This document shows, one piece after another, positions 49,006-63,065 of a stretch of 64,000 nt of DNA (positions are counted from its first letter, which is position 1; each line of letters begins with the position of its first letter). Below the pieces are notes generated by a model. The model was not told the DNA's origin and made no database searches. It was given only the letters and a program-made list of their open reading frames with translations. The stretch lies in contig CM062218.1 in assembly GCA_031216445.1 (NCBI GenBank), forward strand, positions 13,699,501 through 13,763,500. The letters run 5' to 3'. The translations under genes were made by a program, and so were the position numbers. Origin of the DNA: Lateolabrax maculatus. Lineage: Eukaryota; Chordata; Actinopteri; Acropomatiformes; Lateolabracidae.

Positions 49006-49279
49006 ACCTGTTAACACCTTTTGGAGTTGATTGTAATACGATATTGTTTTCAGAATTTTCATTTTAGATTTGATACTTTAGTTATTTTTTCTATTGGATG
49101 GATCATGTTACATCTTTCACAAAATAAATGTTGGGAAACCACAAGGCACAATTCTAAGCCCGCCTTCTAAATCCATAAAAAAATACGAAAACAGACACCT
49201 TAAAAGTCCTGTGTCTTATTGGATATTTTGTCAGATACCTCTCTAAATGTTGACTATTGTGATTTTCCGTAGTCCCTTT

Positions 49280-49775
49280 ATCAAAAAGGATATTTCCAAA
49301 GCGGTAACTAACTGAGGCATTAGGTGTGGCAATAATGGTTGGTCGGTCCACCACTTGGTCTAGAGTGAAATATCTAACTATTGATTGGATTGCCATGACA
49401 TTTTACTACAGACATGAATGGTGCCCAGAGGATGAATTGTTATAACTTTGACCCCCTGAACTTTCCTCTTGTGCCATTATGAGGTTGACATTTATAGTTT
49501 TGAGTGAAATGCCTCAACAACTGTTGGAGGAATTGGTAGCTTTTCATCTAACGCCATCATAAGGTCAAATTTGTTAATTTGTCCGATATCTGGTTTATAA
49601 CAAGAACCTGAAAAAAATTTCCATCAGCCTCAGCTGTACTTAGTGTTTAGTGCCGATAAGCAATTATTAGCATGCTGAACTCAGATAGTGAACAAGGTAA
49701 ACATGTCTGCTGAACATCCCCTTGTTATCTAGTCCTCGTGAGCACTTCAGCATTCAAACATTAGCCTTAATCTTT
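49280..49775 (+). repeat. Dispersed teleost repeat, family B copy 1
   Basis: Contains two related blocks, GAGTGAAATATCTAACTATT at 49362 and GAGTGAAATGCCTCAACAAC at 49502, then CATCAGCCTCAGCTGTACTT and TATTAGCATGCTGAACTCAG. I recognise it as a common fish repeat; class not known to me. Confidence 0.6.
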
Positions 49776-52700
49776 GTCTCTAATAAAAGAATACTGTATG
49801 ACTACTGTGCATAACAGCTATCTGGTACTCCTCACACACACTCCCAGTTCATGCCAGATATCATTTTGAGGTGGGTTTGATAAGATTTAATACATAACAT
49901 GGACATTACTCAACCATTTACCACCATGCAGCCACTGGTTGCGCTGACTAATTACTGTATCTGACCCCGCGAGCAGCAGAAAGGTCTTTCCTCTCCCTCC
50001 CTTTTCTGGAATGCTTTCCCTACTGTGATGGTAGATGTAAATCCTCAAATGTGTTTTCATTCCCCGGGGAGAAAAAATGATTTCTGTCATTTTCCTCCTC
50101 CCTGTGAGGAAATGTAAAATAGAAAAAAAGATTTTCATTTCTGGTGTTAATATGCTAGAATATGAACACTACAGCTTCGAAGCTTTGACTTTTGTTTCAT
50201 GACTCATCGGTTTTACTTCCATGATACGTTTTTTTTTTTTTTTTTTTTTTTGTCGATGTCCAGGATACTCTTCAGTGCGTCATCATTTTGTGAAACATGG
50301 CTGGGATATGAAACTCATAACTTAACCTTAACCCGGTTATGATCTTTGTCTTTCACATGTTTTGTATGGCTATACTCACACACATTGTTTTTCTTGTAAT
50401 CACTTGAAAAAAATGCAAGGGAGGTGATTTAAGACTTTATCTTTATAACAGCCTTCCTCCATCCATCAACTTTCATTTACGTTTTCACAACTTTCTTTCT
50501 TTCTTCATTGCTTGTTGCAATGCTGAATTCAGCATTGCAACATACAGTATGTGCTGTCATTAGTGCTTCACTACGCAGGCTCTGAGATGCTTTGCAATCA
50601 AAATATGAATTCCTTATAATTCCCCCTGCTACTATTTTAGATACATTTGAGACTTTCTGTCTGTTGGGGCTACTCATGGAAAATCAAACCAGAGAACTTC
50701 CTAATTGGGTCCAAAAAAAAAAAAAAAAGAGCAGTAGCCTGCATATTAGTTTATGCTGGATCTCCTATACAGAGGATGTTGTAAGAACGGGTTTGTGTCC
50801 ACTTTAGATCGGGGAGTGTTTTGGTACTTTCAGTGGACAATTTGAGACTTTATAATAGCACAGTGGTTGCGAGGGCAGGATCTGGGGTTATTGGGAAGTG
50901 CCGATCCATGCAATTCTCCTCCCCAGCCGAAGAGCTCCAGACACTAATGTATCTATTATCTTATTCCAGACCTTTAATGTATTGAGGTGCATTAATGAAT
51001 TTAATTTACGTGATTATTGTGCTCGGTTGTCTTGTTTGGGAAGAAAGAATGATGAGCTGGACGTTGTGGCTCTGACTCTCATTTCTTCTTTTTTGTTTTT
51101 GTGACCATAGTAATTTATAGTCTACCACAAAAGTGTGCACACTCCAACATTTATTATTTCCCCAAAAATTACAACATTTAGTTAGCACTTATAAAGTAGT
51201 GTTGTACTCTATTGTAACTTCTAAGTAAAGGATTTGTCTAGGATGTGCGCGTGTGTGTGTGTGTTTGCACTTTACCTCTCTGTTTTGCTACTTTGCATTT
51301 TAAAAGGGGCTTAACTCTGAACAGCTTGGAGTGAATGCACATTGTGATTTATTGCATGTTCTCTCTCAGAGTGGTGCCCTCAGAAAACACATATAGACAT
51401 TTGTTTAGAACTTTATTCCAAATTATAAATATCTGTCATCTGCTATTTTAATAAAGTGATTGTTCAAACAAAAAATATAACAAATTATGACATAATTGTG
51501 CATTGAAATTATGTTGTACCTTTTTACAATACAGTAAAACAGAAGATTTTTAAAAGAATTTTAAAGTTCACAGAGCAGTCCAATAAACAATCTCGCCATA
51601 AGGTCCAGTTAGTAGCTGTTCTGAGCTTTCGATCATCTCACATGGTCTTTGTCAGAAGATGGCATTTTTCTAGAATACATTTCTGAAACTCAACTTTTAA
51701 CCCAACATGGATGACAAGTCCTTAAAGTGCCATGATTAAAATGGAAATATGAACACCTAACACTTCTATACAAACAACATCCTACATACAGTATTTTGAA
51801 CTCCGTAGCAAGTACTCCATGACTCACTGTAAAGTAAGCAGTGAGAGTTTCACTCTTATTGCCATGGCAATAAGGAGATGATCACCAATAACTTTCCTAC
51901 TCTGTGTCCGGTGTTGGTCTCACAATCAAAGGGCAAGAGTCAGACACTCTTTTAACTTTCATTACTGACAGTATTACTCATAGGAGTTACACCATTTTAA
52001 CATAACTCATATGCCAATGAACAGCACCCCTTCAGGCTTCCTCTTGTTTTTGTTCCTTCTTCCACTGAAATTCTTCGGACTAAGAGAGGAAGGCTGCTCA
52101 AACTTAATCCATAGTAGTATGGATTAAAACAAACTTCCCACTTGGCCTTTCCCTTTAACCTTCAATCTCCTCAAAGACAACCCCATCTTAAATACTGACA
52201 AAGCAAAGATCTAGTCTCTAAATTAGTTAGATCCCCCTTTTGTTCTTTCATTATCACCGATACTCAAATTCAGGGAATTCAGTTCACTTTTCTTGCTGTG
52301 TCAGTTAGTTGTGCACATTGTGCAAACATGATCTAATTAGTATCAAGATGAATGTATAATTATTTAGAAAAAGGGGTTAGTACTATGGATTAAATCTGTA
52401 CATTTTCTAGGAGCTGAGTTGGGAAACCATTTATAGTAATAACCAGATGGGAATGTCTGTTTTTGGCTAATTCAGTGACTTACAATCATGGATTTACAAC
52501 ATTGCCTAAAACAAATGTCCCCTCCAGGTTCAGTGAAACCACAACTCCTATACTGGAATAATACTTAATTTGTGTTAGTTTGCGGTCACTTGATCAAACA
52601 TAACTTTATTAGGATTATGCATCATGTGAACACAATATAAACTAAAATAATTAAACTCATAAAACTAGATTTTGACACAAGGCTCCACTAGAAGACAAGT

Positions 52701-53469
52701 CATTCTGAAGTCAAGTTTATATATAAAGACTTGGCCCCAGAATTACCTAATAAGCAGTGCAAATTCCCCAACATATTTTTATATATCCAATTTCCAAAAC
52801 CAGTTGATAAACCAGGAGCTTTTACGTCCCCTCTGGGTCAAGATACTTTTTTCAGATAAAAGACTCTGAATGCAGTATGTGAGCACTGGCTTATCTCTAA
52901 TCTCTCTTCTCTCACCTGCCTCAAGATGCACTACACTGTCTGATCTGAAAAACCCTGGATTTTGCCCCTGTGAAATCACTAGAGTATTTAACGTTTGACC
53001 TGAACAATGTGATGGTGGAAATAAAGTCTGAAATACTGAACCTTTGCTTAGTCTGCAGTTCACCACAGTCACTGCTAGATGGCAATCACGCAGCATCTAT
53101 GACGAGAGGTACATTCAGTCCTCTCTGAAAAGAGTGACATCCTGAGGCAATAGTGTGGAAAGGACTGATCTGTGTTTTGCCCACACAGCAGCAATAATAT
53201 ATGACCCTCACATTGAACGGAAATTGCTTTAGGGGCTCTGTGGACATGGAAGTGTGTGTTTGGACTTGAGTTTATGTACACGTACAGTATAAATTACTGT
53301 GGAATATCTGAAGTATTTATCATCTAATGGCTTTTTAATTGTCTCAGCAGGAATGGATCAGTAGTGCCTTGAAGGCCATTAAAAGTTTCTCCTACATATG
53401 TTGTAATTTTTGTATCCAGTTTAACAAGACTCAGAGTCTAAAGTCTCACAAGCAGCTCTGTGTGGTTCT

Positions 53470-53625
53470 ACTTCGGGCACAGCAGGGCTTTGAGCTAAAT
53501 GCCAACGTCAGCGCGCTCACATGTGCACAATGGCAATGATAACATGCTGATGTTTAGGAGGTATAACGCTAGAAACGTTCACCATCTTAGTTAAGCAGGT
53601 TAGCTGGCCTCTGTTCTTTAATACA
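53470..53625 (-). repeat. Dispersed repeat, family B copy 2 (partial)
   Basis: TTTGAGCTAAATGCCAACGT, AACATGCTGATGTTTAGGAG and TTCACCATCTTAGTTAAGCA match, in reverse orientation, the family-B segment near 49660-49775. Confidence 0.5.
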
Positions 53626-53689
53626 TGACCTTACCTGTCATGCTGTGTTATAGTTTGTAGTTTATTTTAATATGGCAGTATCCTCCTCA

Positions 53690-53930
53690 CTTGTCTTTCC
53701 CTTCTGATTCTGCTCTGTCTTCTTGTCTCCTCTCAGTTTCTCCTTTCCTGTCTTTTCATCACTGGCCAGCTGGGTTCCCCCCCCTTTCCCGTCCCTCCTC
53801 CCATCCTTCACTCTCTCCATTCCTCTTCATCCTCCCCTTCCCTTTGTGCCTACTTCTCACTGTATTCTGGCCTCTTCTTCTCTCTCCCTTCCTTTCGGCA
53901 CTTCTCCCTCCTTCCACAGACGGAGAGCTC
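53690..53930. repeat. Pyrimidine-rich tract
   Basis: About 240 bp of C/T-rich sequence on the plus strand with few purines; no repeat unit. Confidence 0.8.
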
Positions 53931-56900
53931 CATGAGACGAGAGGAATTGTATCTCCGCTCCGTTTTAGCCACAGGCACTTCTCAATATTTAATCATGAGT
54001 GCATTTGTTTGAAGAGAGCCCTGACTATGTGTGTGAGTGAGTGATAAAGCGAGATGTCTGACCGTGTGTGTGTGTGTGGATACTGTATTTGTATGCGGGA
54101 GAGAGGCAGCATAAAAAAGTAGAAGTGGGTAAATTTGCGTGTGTGGTGACAGTTTTGGGATGAAAGGTTTTCTCCAGTCCTATGGTAATTGGTTTACTAT
54201 CTACTACTCTCTCTTCCTGTTTCAGCCCTCCTGTTCCTCTCGCTCTTTCTTTCCCCATCCCCATCTTTACTCCACTTCCCCTCCCCCTATAATCCATTCT
54301 CCTCCCTGTGCTTCATCATGTAACCCTGGTGTACTGTATAGCACTGTATGTTCACTACTATGTAGGGCTCATTCATTCACGTGCTGTACTATCAGGTTTA
54401 TTTGATTTTGCTGTGTGTGCATATGTGAGGGTATCAGCGGCTGGTCTCCGTGGTCCCAAGGGACCGCAGAGCAGCATTTCATCATCCTCCAGACTCGGCA
54501 CAAAAAAGCCCAAAGTCCCCTTCTCTTCTTTTGCTTCTTCAGCAAACACTGACTGTTTTCCTTATTTCCCTCTTTCACTTTCAGGAGGCTGCTGATGCTT
54601 ACGAGTCTAAACACAAATTTTGATGCTTTTCTTCAGAGAGCTATTGAAGTTACTAGACATGTGTTGCACACTAACTCCTAACTGATTCCTTCAAAAATGT
54701 GCACATGGACTTCTGTAGAGAAAGAATGCTGATTATTATATTTCTCCTCAGTCTTGTCCAACGTGACACAAGTACACATGTGGACTGCACGTGGCCGCTT
54801 TGCGGGGTTAGGGTAATGTTAAAATGTCCAGCGGACATCTTTCTTTTAGTGCGGGCGAAATCTTCAGTGGCATCTTTGGCAGTGTACTGTCCTCAACAGT
54901 AACGTCTTCTCCTCGCAGCTGAACGTAGTTTCACTGCTTCTCCTTCGGCGCCGTCCACCAAATCTCAGAAGGCAGCTATAAGAACGATGGGCCCGGGTTC
55001 TCTGTGATAGTGTTTAGCTTATGGCACACGCGAGGACTTTTTTCCCCCCTGCTGCGGATTAGATCACAAACACAAACAGCTGGATGCCTTTCATTAAAAA
55101 CAAATGTGCTTTGTAATTTCCACAGAGAAACAGTTACTGACGTTGCTTTTTTCGACTGCATGTTTCTCTACAAATGCAGCATGTCAAACTCGCCACAGAA
55201 CATTCATTTAACAGCCTTGTGGTGTGTGAAGCCTGTGTACAACCTTAATGTGAAGACTGCAACCTGAATGTCATTTTAACTGTGTTAAATCATGCATAAA
55301 ACCAATACTTATATACAATATTTTATCTTGATACTAAAATTATTTGCAATCAGAAAAAGATAATGTCATGTATTTCCATCCACCAATCAGGATTTGTTTG
55401 CTTATGTTTCCAACACTGTTAATGAAATCAGATCAACAACACCCACAATTAATAAAATGTTACATAGTTTGTCATGAATGTTTAATGTTATAGAGAAATA
55501 TGTCTGCATTGTTCCAGCAGGATACAGATCTATTCTCACTGTTTTCATCAGTGTTAAAAAGCCAACTTTATGTTGTTCCTAACTTTGATCATTGTGTCCC
55601 AGCAGCCAATCACAAAGCACAGCAGTTGCCGCTGACAGTCAGTCAGTTTTTACTGTCATGCAGTAATCTGAATCTGACAACTCGGGTAGAAAAACACTGG
55701 ATTCTGTACCAAAATTGAGTTCAACACGTTAAAGGATGAAATGTTACAGCTAGCTTTTAATCTAAAGAAAAATAAAGAGTTTTTCCTCGTGTGTGTGTGT
55801 GGGGGTGTTTTTCAGCTGCCAAACAGTATGCATGTTGGCCCATTACCTCTGACAGCGATGGTGTTGGTATAATCTGAGTCCCTGAAAGGGGCCAATTATC
55901 CCAGATTACAAGTCCTATCAGGAAAGCAGACTCGACATCTGAGTTATACAACTGAACCCACTGCACTCAAGCTGAACTCTGCTCAAATTTATGTCCTCTA
56001 GAGTATCAGGCTCTGATCCTATTGGATCTTCTGAATTCAAATTAATTCTTTCAGATCATATTCACTTGAAATGTTCAATGCACTTTCACCATCTTCCCAC
56101 CAAGTTCTTTTTCAAGACATACAGTGAATTTCTATTAAGTATAAGAGCTTCTCATTATAATGCAAGGGAAGTGCAACCACATTTCTGTTGGGTTCAGATT
56201 CAAAATAAGAACAGTTTTGTTGCCCACCATAATGTGATGTAAATTTAAAAACATATTGGATACATTATATGGGCTGTAACAGCCAACTCGCTTGTGCTAG
56301 ATACAATGCTCCTGTACAAACAAAGCCAATGTTTGTGTCTCTCATGTGCTAACATTACATTCAAGTTACAGAGCTAAATCATTTAAACAATTTTAAAGAT
56401 TTTTTAACAGAAACATAACATAAACACCATTAATATCTTTGGTTTTTAGATCATTGTGACTAAAATATGTAACTGAGAGCGGCATTTTAATTTGAAAAAT
56501 GAACTAATCAGTTCTCTCTGTTGGATCCTTTTGAAAAGAATGGAAGAGTGTCCCTCCCTCTCACAATGTTCATTAATTAAAACTCTTTTCCATAATGGCT
56601 TTTTGAATAAAGCCGTAAGGGACGTTCATGTAACGGTATCACAACAGTAGACGAAACCAGCACAGTGATGTCTGTCGTTTCTTGTCACTAATCGGCCAAC
56701 AAATACACCAGTACGGATATATGTGTGATAATAATGCTTATTCATTTCCCGGTCAGGCCCTAAGTAATACACCGAGGCTCACACTGGGGCTAGTTGAACC
56801 TACTATAAGCAACAGGTTATGCAAACACAACACTGCCTCTAACAAAGGAAGTGGAGAGACTCTAAACCGACTGTTGAGCGTTGTGACAACAGATGTGGCG

Positions 56901-57020
56901 GGGAACCTCCTGTTTCAGCTCACCTGCCTCAGGTAAAACTGGAAGGCGAAGCTCCGCGGCAGTTCTCACAGGGTCAGGACACAACGCCACCCCGGTCCTG
57001 AAGAATAGGCTTTGCCATGT

Positions 57021-57024
<4 letters not shown>

Positions 57025-57067
<43 letters not shown>
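57025..57067. repeat. (CA)n microsatellite
   Basis: About 21 CA units. Another compound (CA)n/(CT)n cluster lies at 57358..57435. Confidence 0.95.
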
Positions 57068-57070
<3 letters not shown>

Positions 57071-57403
57071 CCTACTCACAGAAATACACTCTGTGGCTGC
57101 TCTTTGTTTACCTATGGAAACTTGAGCCAGGTAGTGTGATGACGTAGTCCCTCCAGCCCTCTTTACTTCTGTACCAAATTTACAACGTTTGACATAAACA
57201 AACATAAAAAAAAATGAGGCTGACGCGTCCACTAGTGCAACAGTGATAATGTGTTGTTTTCAAATACACCTCGCCGACTTTTCCTTTGTCAGACTGGTCC
57301 AGAGAGGTGGAAGTGATGCAACGTCTCTATGCACCTGTGACCCCCCCCCCCCACCTCCACACACACACACACACACACACACACACCGACACACACACCC
57401 TCC

Positions 57404-57436
<33 letters not shown>

Positions 57437-57479
57437 CCTCCCTCACACACCCTGACACACACTCAGGCACGGGGAGCTG

Positions 57480-57975
57480 GTAGTGCTGAGCAGCAGGACG
57501 CTGGGTGGAGCAGCAGCAGCAGCAGCAGCTCTCAGTCGCTCGTTAGCGGAGCGCGCGGTTCTCGTCGCAGATGCAGGTCGCCGAGGGTGAGCGCGAGGCG
57601 GGGGGACATGGCGAACGGGCGGCGGTGCGCCTGGTGAGGACGCGGTAGACGGACCCGGCAGCGGAGGGAGGACGGAGGACCGGAGGCGGACCATGGAGGA
57701 CTCGGAGCCCGCGGAGGACGGCTTGCTCGCGGGGCTGCGGTGGAACCGGAGCGCCCGGGACCAGGCTCAGCTCAAGCACAAAATCCGGGACCTCCCCGGG
57801 CTGCTCAAGCACGGGCTGCACCTGCGGAAGAAGAGCGTGAGTATTTCAGACCGACCGCTGGCCGACTCTCCGTCCTTCCGTGTTTTTTTTTCCTCCGTGT
57901 TGGATGTAATCGCTGGCGGCGGGGCCGACGGCCAGCTCGGAACCGGCGCCGCTCTGCGCCGTGAGGCGGTTTCGT
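57480..57975 (+). promoter_or_regulatory. CpG-rich promoter and 5' UTR
   Basis: GC-rich, CpG-dense block around the exon below. The 5' UTR holds a (CAG)6 run at 57511..57529 and a 25-residue upstream ORF at 57571..57648, with another ATG at 57608 in a different frame. Confidence 0.6.
57693..57836 (+). CDS. First coding exon, gene continues right (possibly rapgef5)
   Basis: ATG in a purine-rich context (GGACCATGGAG), then 48 codons reading MEDSEPAEDGLLAGLRWNRS and ending GLLKHGLHLRKKS at a donor AGC|GTGAGT in phase 0. The peptide is acidic at first, then basic and helical (DQAQLKHKIRDLPGLLKHGL). I do not recognise it by sequence. The next gene beyond IL6 in the human block is RAPGEF5 (with STEAP1B between), so a rapgef5 first exon is the best guess from position only. 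No second exon is identifiable in the remaining 6.1 kb. Confidence 0.55.
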
Positions 57976-58197
57976 AACCCCGTCACGACTCAGGTGTTTT
58001 CATTTTTTGTTACGAGCGTTAGTGTCGCAGAGGCTGTGTTTGTGCGCGTTCGCGCGAGCGTGTGCGTGTGCGTGTGTGCGTGTGTGTGTGTGTGTGTGCG
58101 TGCGCCACATCCATAATAACCAATTGCTGTTGGACATCATACCTTCACACTCCGGTAGTCAAGGCAACACCGCCCCCCCTCCCCCCCTACAGATTCA

Positions 58198-58234
<37 letters not shown>

Positions 58235-58324
58235 CTTACATACACTAAGAAATACACACACCGTATATATATATATAGCCTATTTATACAAAACAAATAT
58301 ATGTGCAGCTACACAACTAACAAT

Positions 58325-58570
58325 TAATTTCATAATTGATTAATCCGTTAATAGTTTTTTTCAATTAACTGATAATTGCCTAAGTCTATAAATGTGAAAA
58401 CGCTGAAAATGCCCATCACAAGTTCTGAAAGCTCAAGGTGACGTCTTCAAATGTGTTGTTTTTTCTATCCACAACTCAGAGATAGTCCATTTAAAATAGT
58501 ATAAAACTGAGAAAAGCAGAAACTGGCAAATATTTGACATTTTGTGTTAATCAACTAACACAAAATGTCA
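58325..58570 (+). repeat. Dispersed repeat, family A copy 5
   Basis: Begins ATTTCATAATTGATTAATCC and includes AAGTCTATAAATGTGAAAAC, GACGTCTTCAAATGTGTTGT and CAGAAACTGGCAAATATTTG. Confidence 0.7.
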
Positions 58571-59439
58571 AATAATTGGCATAATTTCAGCGCTATTCTG
58601 TAGTAAATATAGTGTCTCTCTTTCATCGGTATAACAGTCCCTGTCCAAATGGGGCAGATTTGTTGTTCGACCATCTAAAATTCATCCCATGGGTCCTCTG
58701 CGTCTGTTTTGTGATGATTGTGTCTACTAAGCAGTAAATGTGTGTGTGTGTGACTCGGTGTGCCCTGATGTGGAAGGAACACACCTGACAAGCCAAATAT
58801 TTGCTCCAAGTGTCCACTCCGCTCATCTTCATCATCGGTGGCAGCCAGGAGAAGATGTGACTCTGACTCCCTCTGTTCCCACTGGTGCCAAATGTGATAC
58901 AAATATGCAACATTTGTGCCGTAAAGGACAGAGGAGACCGAAGAGACCGAGGAGATGAACAGTTTGTGTCATTTTACATCTCGTTATTTTAAGTGATGTC
59001 TAAAGACTGACATTTTACAACGAACAAAAGTTAATTCTATAATAAATTTCAGAACAGAATATGAAAATATGAAAATATAAAATAGGAGTCTAAGCAAAAT
59101 CATTATAATGAAACCAAGAGGAATGGATGGATGAATGAATGGATTACTTCATGGCAGAGTGTGTTTCAGTCATTTCAAATCTAGTATGTACCGTATCATC
59201 TTTGTGTTTTTATTCATTGCCTGTGATTGAGCTGAAGGGAAGGAGAGGATAGTAGATGAGGAAAAAATGGCGCGTTTTCCTTCTATTGTACTTAACTTAG
59301 TGTGCGTGTGCACGTGTGGGTGAGTGCGATGAGGCGTTGGGTAAGTAGTGGAAAGGTATGGCGGTTCTGTGCAGACTGGTTCTCTCTAGAGATTGGCAGT
59401 TGGCTATGCTTCACCTGGCACACAGGTGACAGAAACATT

Positions 59440-59596
59440 CAGGATTTTCTTTCTTTTTGGCATTTTTGGGCTTTATTTGACAGAGACAGATAGATAGGAA
59501 ATGACATGCAGCAACGGGCCCCGGTTGGACTCAGACCCTGACCGCTACGGCTTGATGGTATGCGCTCTACCCAGTGAGCTACCAGGGCGCCCCCAA
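59440..59596 (-). mobile_element. tRNA-derived SINE
   Basis: On the minus strand it starts GGGGCGCCCTGGTAGCTCAC, with an A-box-like TAGCTCACTGGGTAG and a B-box-like GGTCTGAGTCC 33 bp later, then TTGCTGCATGTCATTTCCTA and a tail with AATAAAGCCCAAAAATGCC. This is the standard layout of a teleost tRNA-type SINE; the B box has decayed from GGTTCGAATCC. Confidence 0.8.
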
Positions 59597-61492
59597 GGTG
59601 ATAGACACATTCAAACAGACACACACTTGTTTGGTTTTGCACAGATAAATTCTCCCAAAAAATGTGACAGAGGAACCACCATGGATTGGTTTTGATCTGC
59701 ACTACAATAGCACTCAAAATTGGAAATGCTAAAAAGAAAATAGCGACTTGATCTCAGATCACAGCACACATCTCAAACAGGTGGACACCTCTGCACACCT
59801 TTTTATCTTTTCTTTTGTGCAGAATCTTAAGCAATATATATTTTTTTGCAATATTCGAGGCCTGTGGAAAACATCTGACACAAGCAGTTTTTCACATCAC
59901 GTCATGTGCTTATTTGATGTTCACCGACAGCTTATGAAGTCAATTGAAACAGTTGTATTGCACAGAGCCATCTGTCGCCTTTGGTTCCAGCCTGCAGCAG
60001 CCTCACCTTTGAGAATCCTGTCTTACCTCTGTTAACCTTCTGTTGTGACTTGCTCTGTTATTCAATCATTAGTTCTTTATTGGCTACGATTTGACAGGTG
60101 CAGAGAGATTTGCTTAAATTAACACTACCAACTTTTCAACTTTCACTACACTTGCCAGGATGATCTGTACAGTAGCCACGCTGTAGAAGTTCTCCGACAG
60201 GGAAAATGTGGCTAGTTTTCTTTCCTCCTCCTCAGGCTGCCAGCAGCACTGCAAGCTGGGCTGGAAAGACAGATGCTGACACTTCACATTGATTGGAAGC
60301 ATTTTCTTTCTATTGTTACTCACCAATAATCAGAGGAGGAACCATTGGGACAGCAGTGTTTGACATGAGACTTTCTTCAAAGATAGTTTTGCCTACAGTA
60401 ATCAGAAAACCGCTGACAGAGGTTTACGTGAAGATACTTTGTCATTTGTACATTGTACATTGTACAAGTACATTGTGATTCCTGAAGGGTCAATCAATAC
60501 AAACAGACTAATAGAACATTAAAACCACAAGGTACCTCCAAAACAAAATGTATACATTACCCATATTGTAATAATGGGTTGTTCGATATGTGTGCATGAA
60601 GTTGCCGTTCAATGTTTGCATTCTTACTGCAGGCAAAGGAAGTGATGCATGTTGCAGGCAGAGAAGGTAGAAATATTACATTTTTTTTTAGAAAGATTCT
60701 TAAAACACATTTGAATCATGGCGCACGCCCAGTTTAATCATGCTATTTTTTTTTTTTTTGGTGTCTTTCTTTCTTCTTCTAAGGTTTTTATGGCCGACTT
60801 TAATGTATTATATCTTTGCACCCAGATGATACCAGATTTTTCATTTTTAAATAGCACATTTGGATACACTTGATGTGGCCACTACCTGAACACAAACTTA
60901 GACTTACAATGCTTTGACCCGCAAACACTGTATGTAAATTACAGTATGCCGCTCAAAATGTATCATTTAGGCTGTAAAATTAGATTATCAGACATAATGT
61001 AGGCTTTCAGACTTTATGATAACTGTCTTAGAGGAAAGTTGATGATATTCCTCAGAAGATGATCTCATTTCTGCATTATACACGCAGCAAAATGGTAGCT
61101 TGTGATGTGTTTTTATGTCTGCCAGCAATATTTCACATTCATAACTGCATTATACATTGAGATTAGAAAGATGAAAGGGCAAGAGAGGGGTAGAGAGAGA
61201 GACTCAACAAACATTCACCCTCATAAACTATATGAGTCACTATATAAACCTACACACATTATGACTAGAAACACTGCATTTGGCTGAAAGGATTAGCATA
61301 GTGAGAAGTGTGACACCTCTGCTTCCGTACTTTATTAACAACAATATGCATTGCACTTAACTTAGATGAAAGAGTATACTCACAATTAGCAAAATGCTAC
61401 TAATACATGAAAGACATCAAAGGAACAAAGAAATATATATACAAGACAATCCCATTCCAATCCCAGTAAAATTGCAGTAACCTAAAATGATC

Positions 61493-61524
<32 letters not shown>

Positions 61525-61714
61525 GACCAAAATGACAAAAATCAAGGAGTTTGATTTCCACTTTGATATGAATATGATATTTATTCTTTATATTATTGAT
61601 TACATTGATTGAATATGACACATTTGATAGAAGTTTGGCTTAAAAGAACCTTAAATGGGGGAATTTAAAAAAATAAGTCAACTCTGGTCTCATGATGTCC
61701 AAAATATTCTTGTT

Positions 61715-61945
61715 TCTGCAGATTACTTCTCTCTACTTCTCGATTGATGAAATGATAGTTTGATCTATAACATGTCAGAATATAGTGAAAAATGCACTAG
61801 CACAATTTCCTTAAACCCAAGTTGACATTAAAATTGCTAATTCAAACCCCAAGATATTCTGTTTTCTGTTATTGAAGACTAAGAAAACCGGCAAATATTC
61901 ACATTTGAATCTGCAACCAGTGAATTTCTGATTGATTAATTAATA
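61715..61945 (+). repeat. Dispersed repeat, family A copy 6
   Basis: Contains TCTATAACATGTCAGAATAT, TTAAACCCAAGTTGACATTA and GGCAAATATTCACATTTGAA. Confidence 0.65.
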
Positions 61946-63065
61946 TAAACTCTTATTGTTGATACATAACTCCTGAAATAATTCTGTTAACAAATATGCC
62001 GTAGATCATTGACCCTAAGTGTTGGTAAGCCAAAGGTCATGTGTGCTGACAAATAGGCTTGTGTTGGCAGGTGGGTTCCTAAGCAGCTTCACTGTGTCCA
62101 TTGAGCTGTTGCTGCTGCTGCTTTGATGTCTCCATTTTGACTTCCTTGTATGACGGATCTGTCGAGGAGTCGACGGGAGCTTAGTGTGTGTGTGTGTGTG
62201 TGTGTGTGTGAGAAGGGGGGGCTTGCTCAGCACACTGTGCTAGATCTCTTCACTGTACTCAGCAATCTAATCTCAGAGTAATCCATTTCTTGCAGATAAT
62301 AACCTTGCGCTCTCTCTCTCTGTGTCTCTCTGTGTCTCTCTCTCTCTCTGTATACACACTTTGAAGTCATCACACTGATAAGCATGCCAGCATGTGCTCT
62401 CTCTTTATAGCTCTTATTCCTCCTCATTGATCTTCTCTTCTCTTCTATCATTCTCTTTTGGCCTCCGGTGTACTGACAGCAATGGACTGTACACCCTGTG
62501 ATGAAAGTGTGTGTGATAGTGACAAACTGATGCACAGACAGTGAGACTCACAGGAACAGGGCCAGCAGACATTTCTCTCGTCACGCGATACAGTATGAAG
62601 GAAACACCTCTGCTGCTGGTGTGTCTTGAGTGCGTTTGTGAGACGAGAAGAGATGACAGTGGGGAAACAAAGACCTCTCGAGCGATCCGTATTCACCAGA
62701 CAAGGAGACGAAGAGATGGCGAGATAAGATAGAACGACGAGACAAAAGAGAGAAAGAAGGAGCGAGACAGACATCGCGAGAGACAGAAACTATTTATTTA
62801 GTCTGTGCTTGGCTGGCTGGTGTGCTCTACTTAACCCTCAGTCCAAACGCCGCACATCTCCACAAACAGAGACACAGAAAAAGCTCTCATCTTTACTGAT
62901 ATCTCGGAGGACGTCCACACTGAGCTGGCGTTTTTTCAAAGCCAAAAACTGAGCTCTTTTGAAAAAAATTTCCAGTGTGGGTAAATCAGACACTCTAGCC
63001 TTGCGTTTTAAACTGTTCTCCTTGGAGACTGTGTCACCACCAGCTCTATAAAATGTCAATATTAC

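Larger units (their letters stand above)
47520..57470. other. Ten-kilobase intergenic region with repeat remnants
   Basis: No gene could be supported. It holds poly-A, poly-T (50229..50251) and CA tracts, a retroelement-like remnant (48600..49005), a dispersed repeat (49280..49775) with a shorter inverted copy (53470..53625), a pyrimidine-rich tract (53690..53930) and the (CA)n clusters before the next CpG-rich promoter. Distal il6 enhancers could lie here but are not readable from sequence alone. Confidence 0.6.

Noticed and set aside
53691..54044. 117-codon open frame
   Set aside because: Formed by a pyrimidine-rich tract that rarely contains stops in any forward frame.
56682..56936. 84-codon open frame, possible exon upstream of the right-hand gene
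   Set aside because: No acceptor or donor pair fits, composition is not coding-like, and no family is recognisable.
59490..59596. tRNA gene on the minus strand
   Set aside because: A and B boxes are present, but the molecule would not fold as a tRNA and it runs into a SINE body with an A-rich tail.
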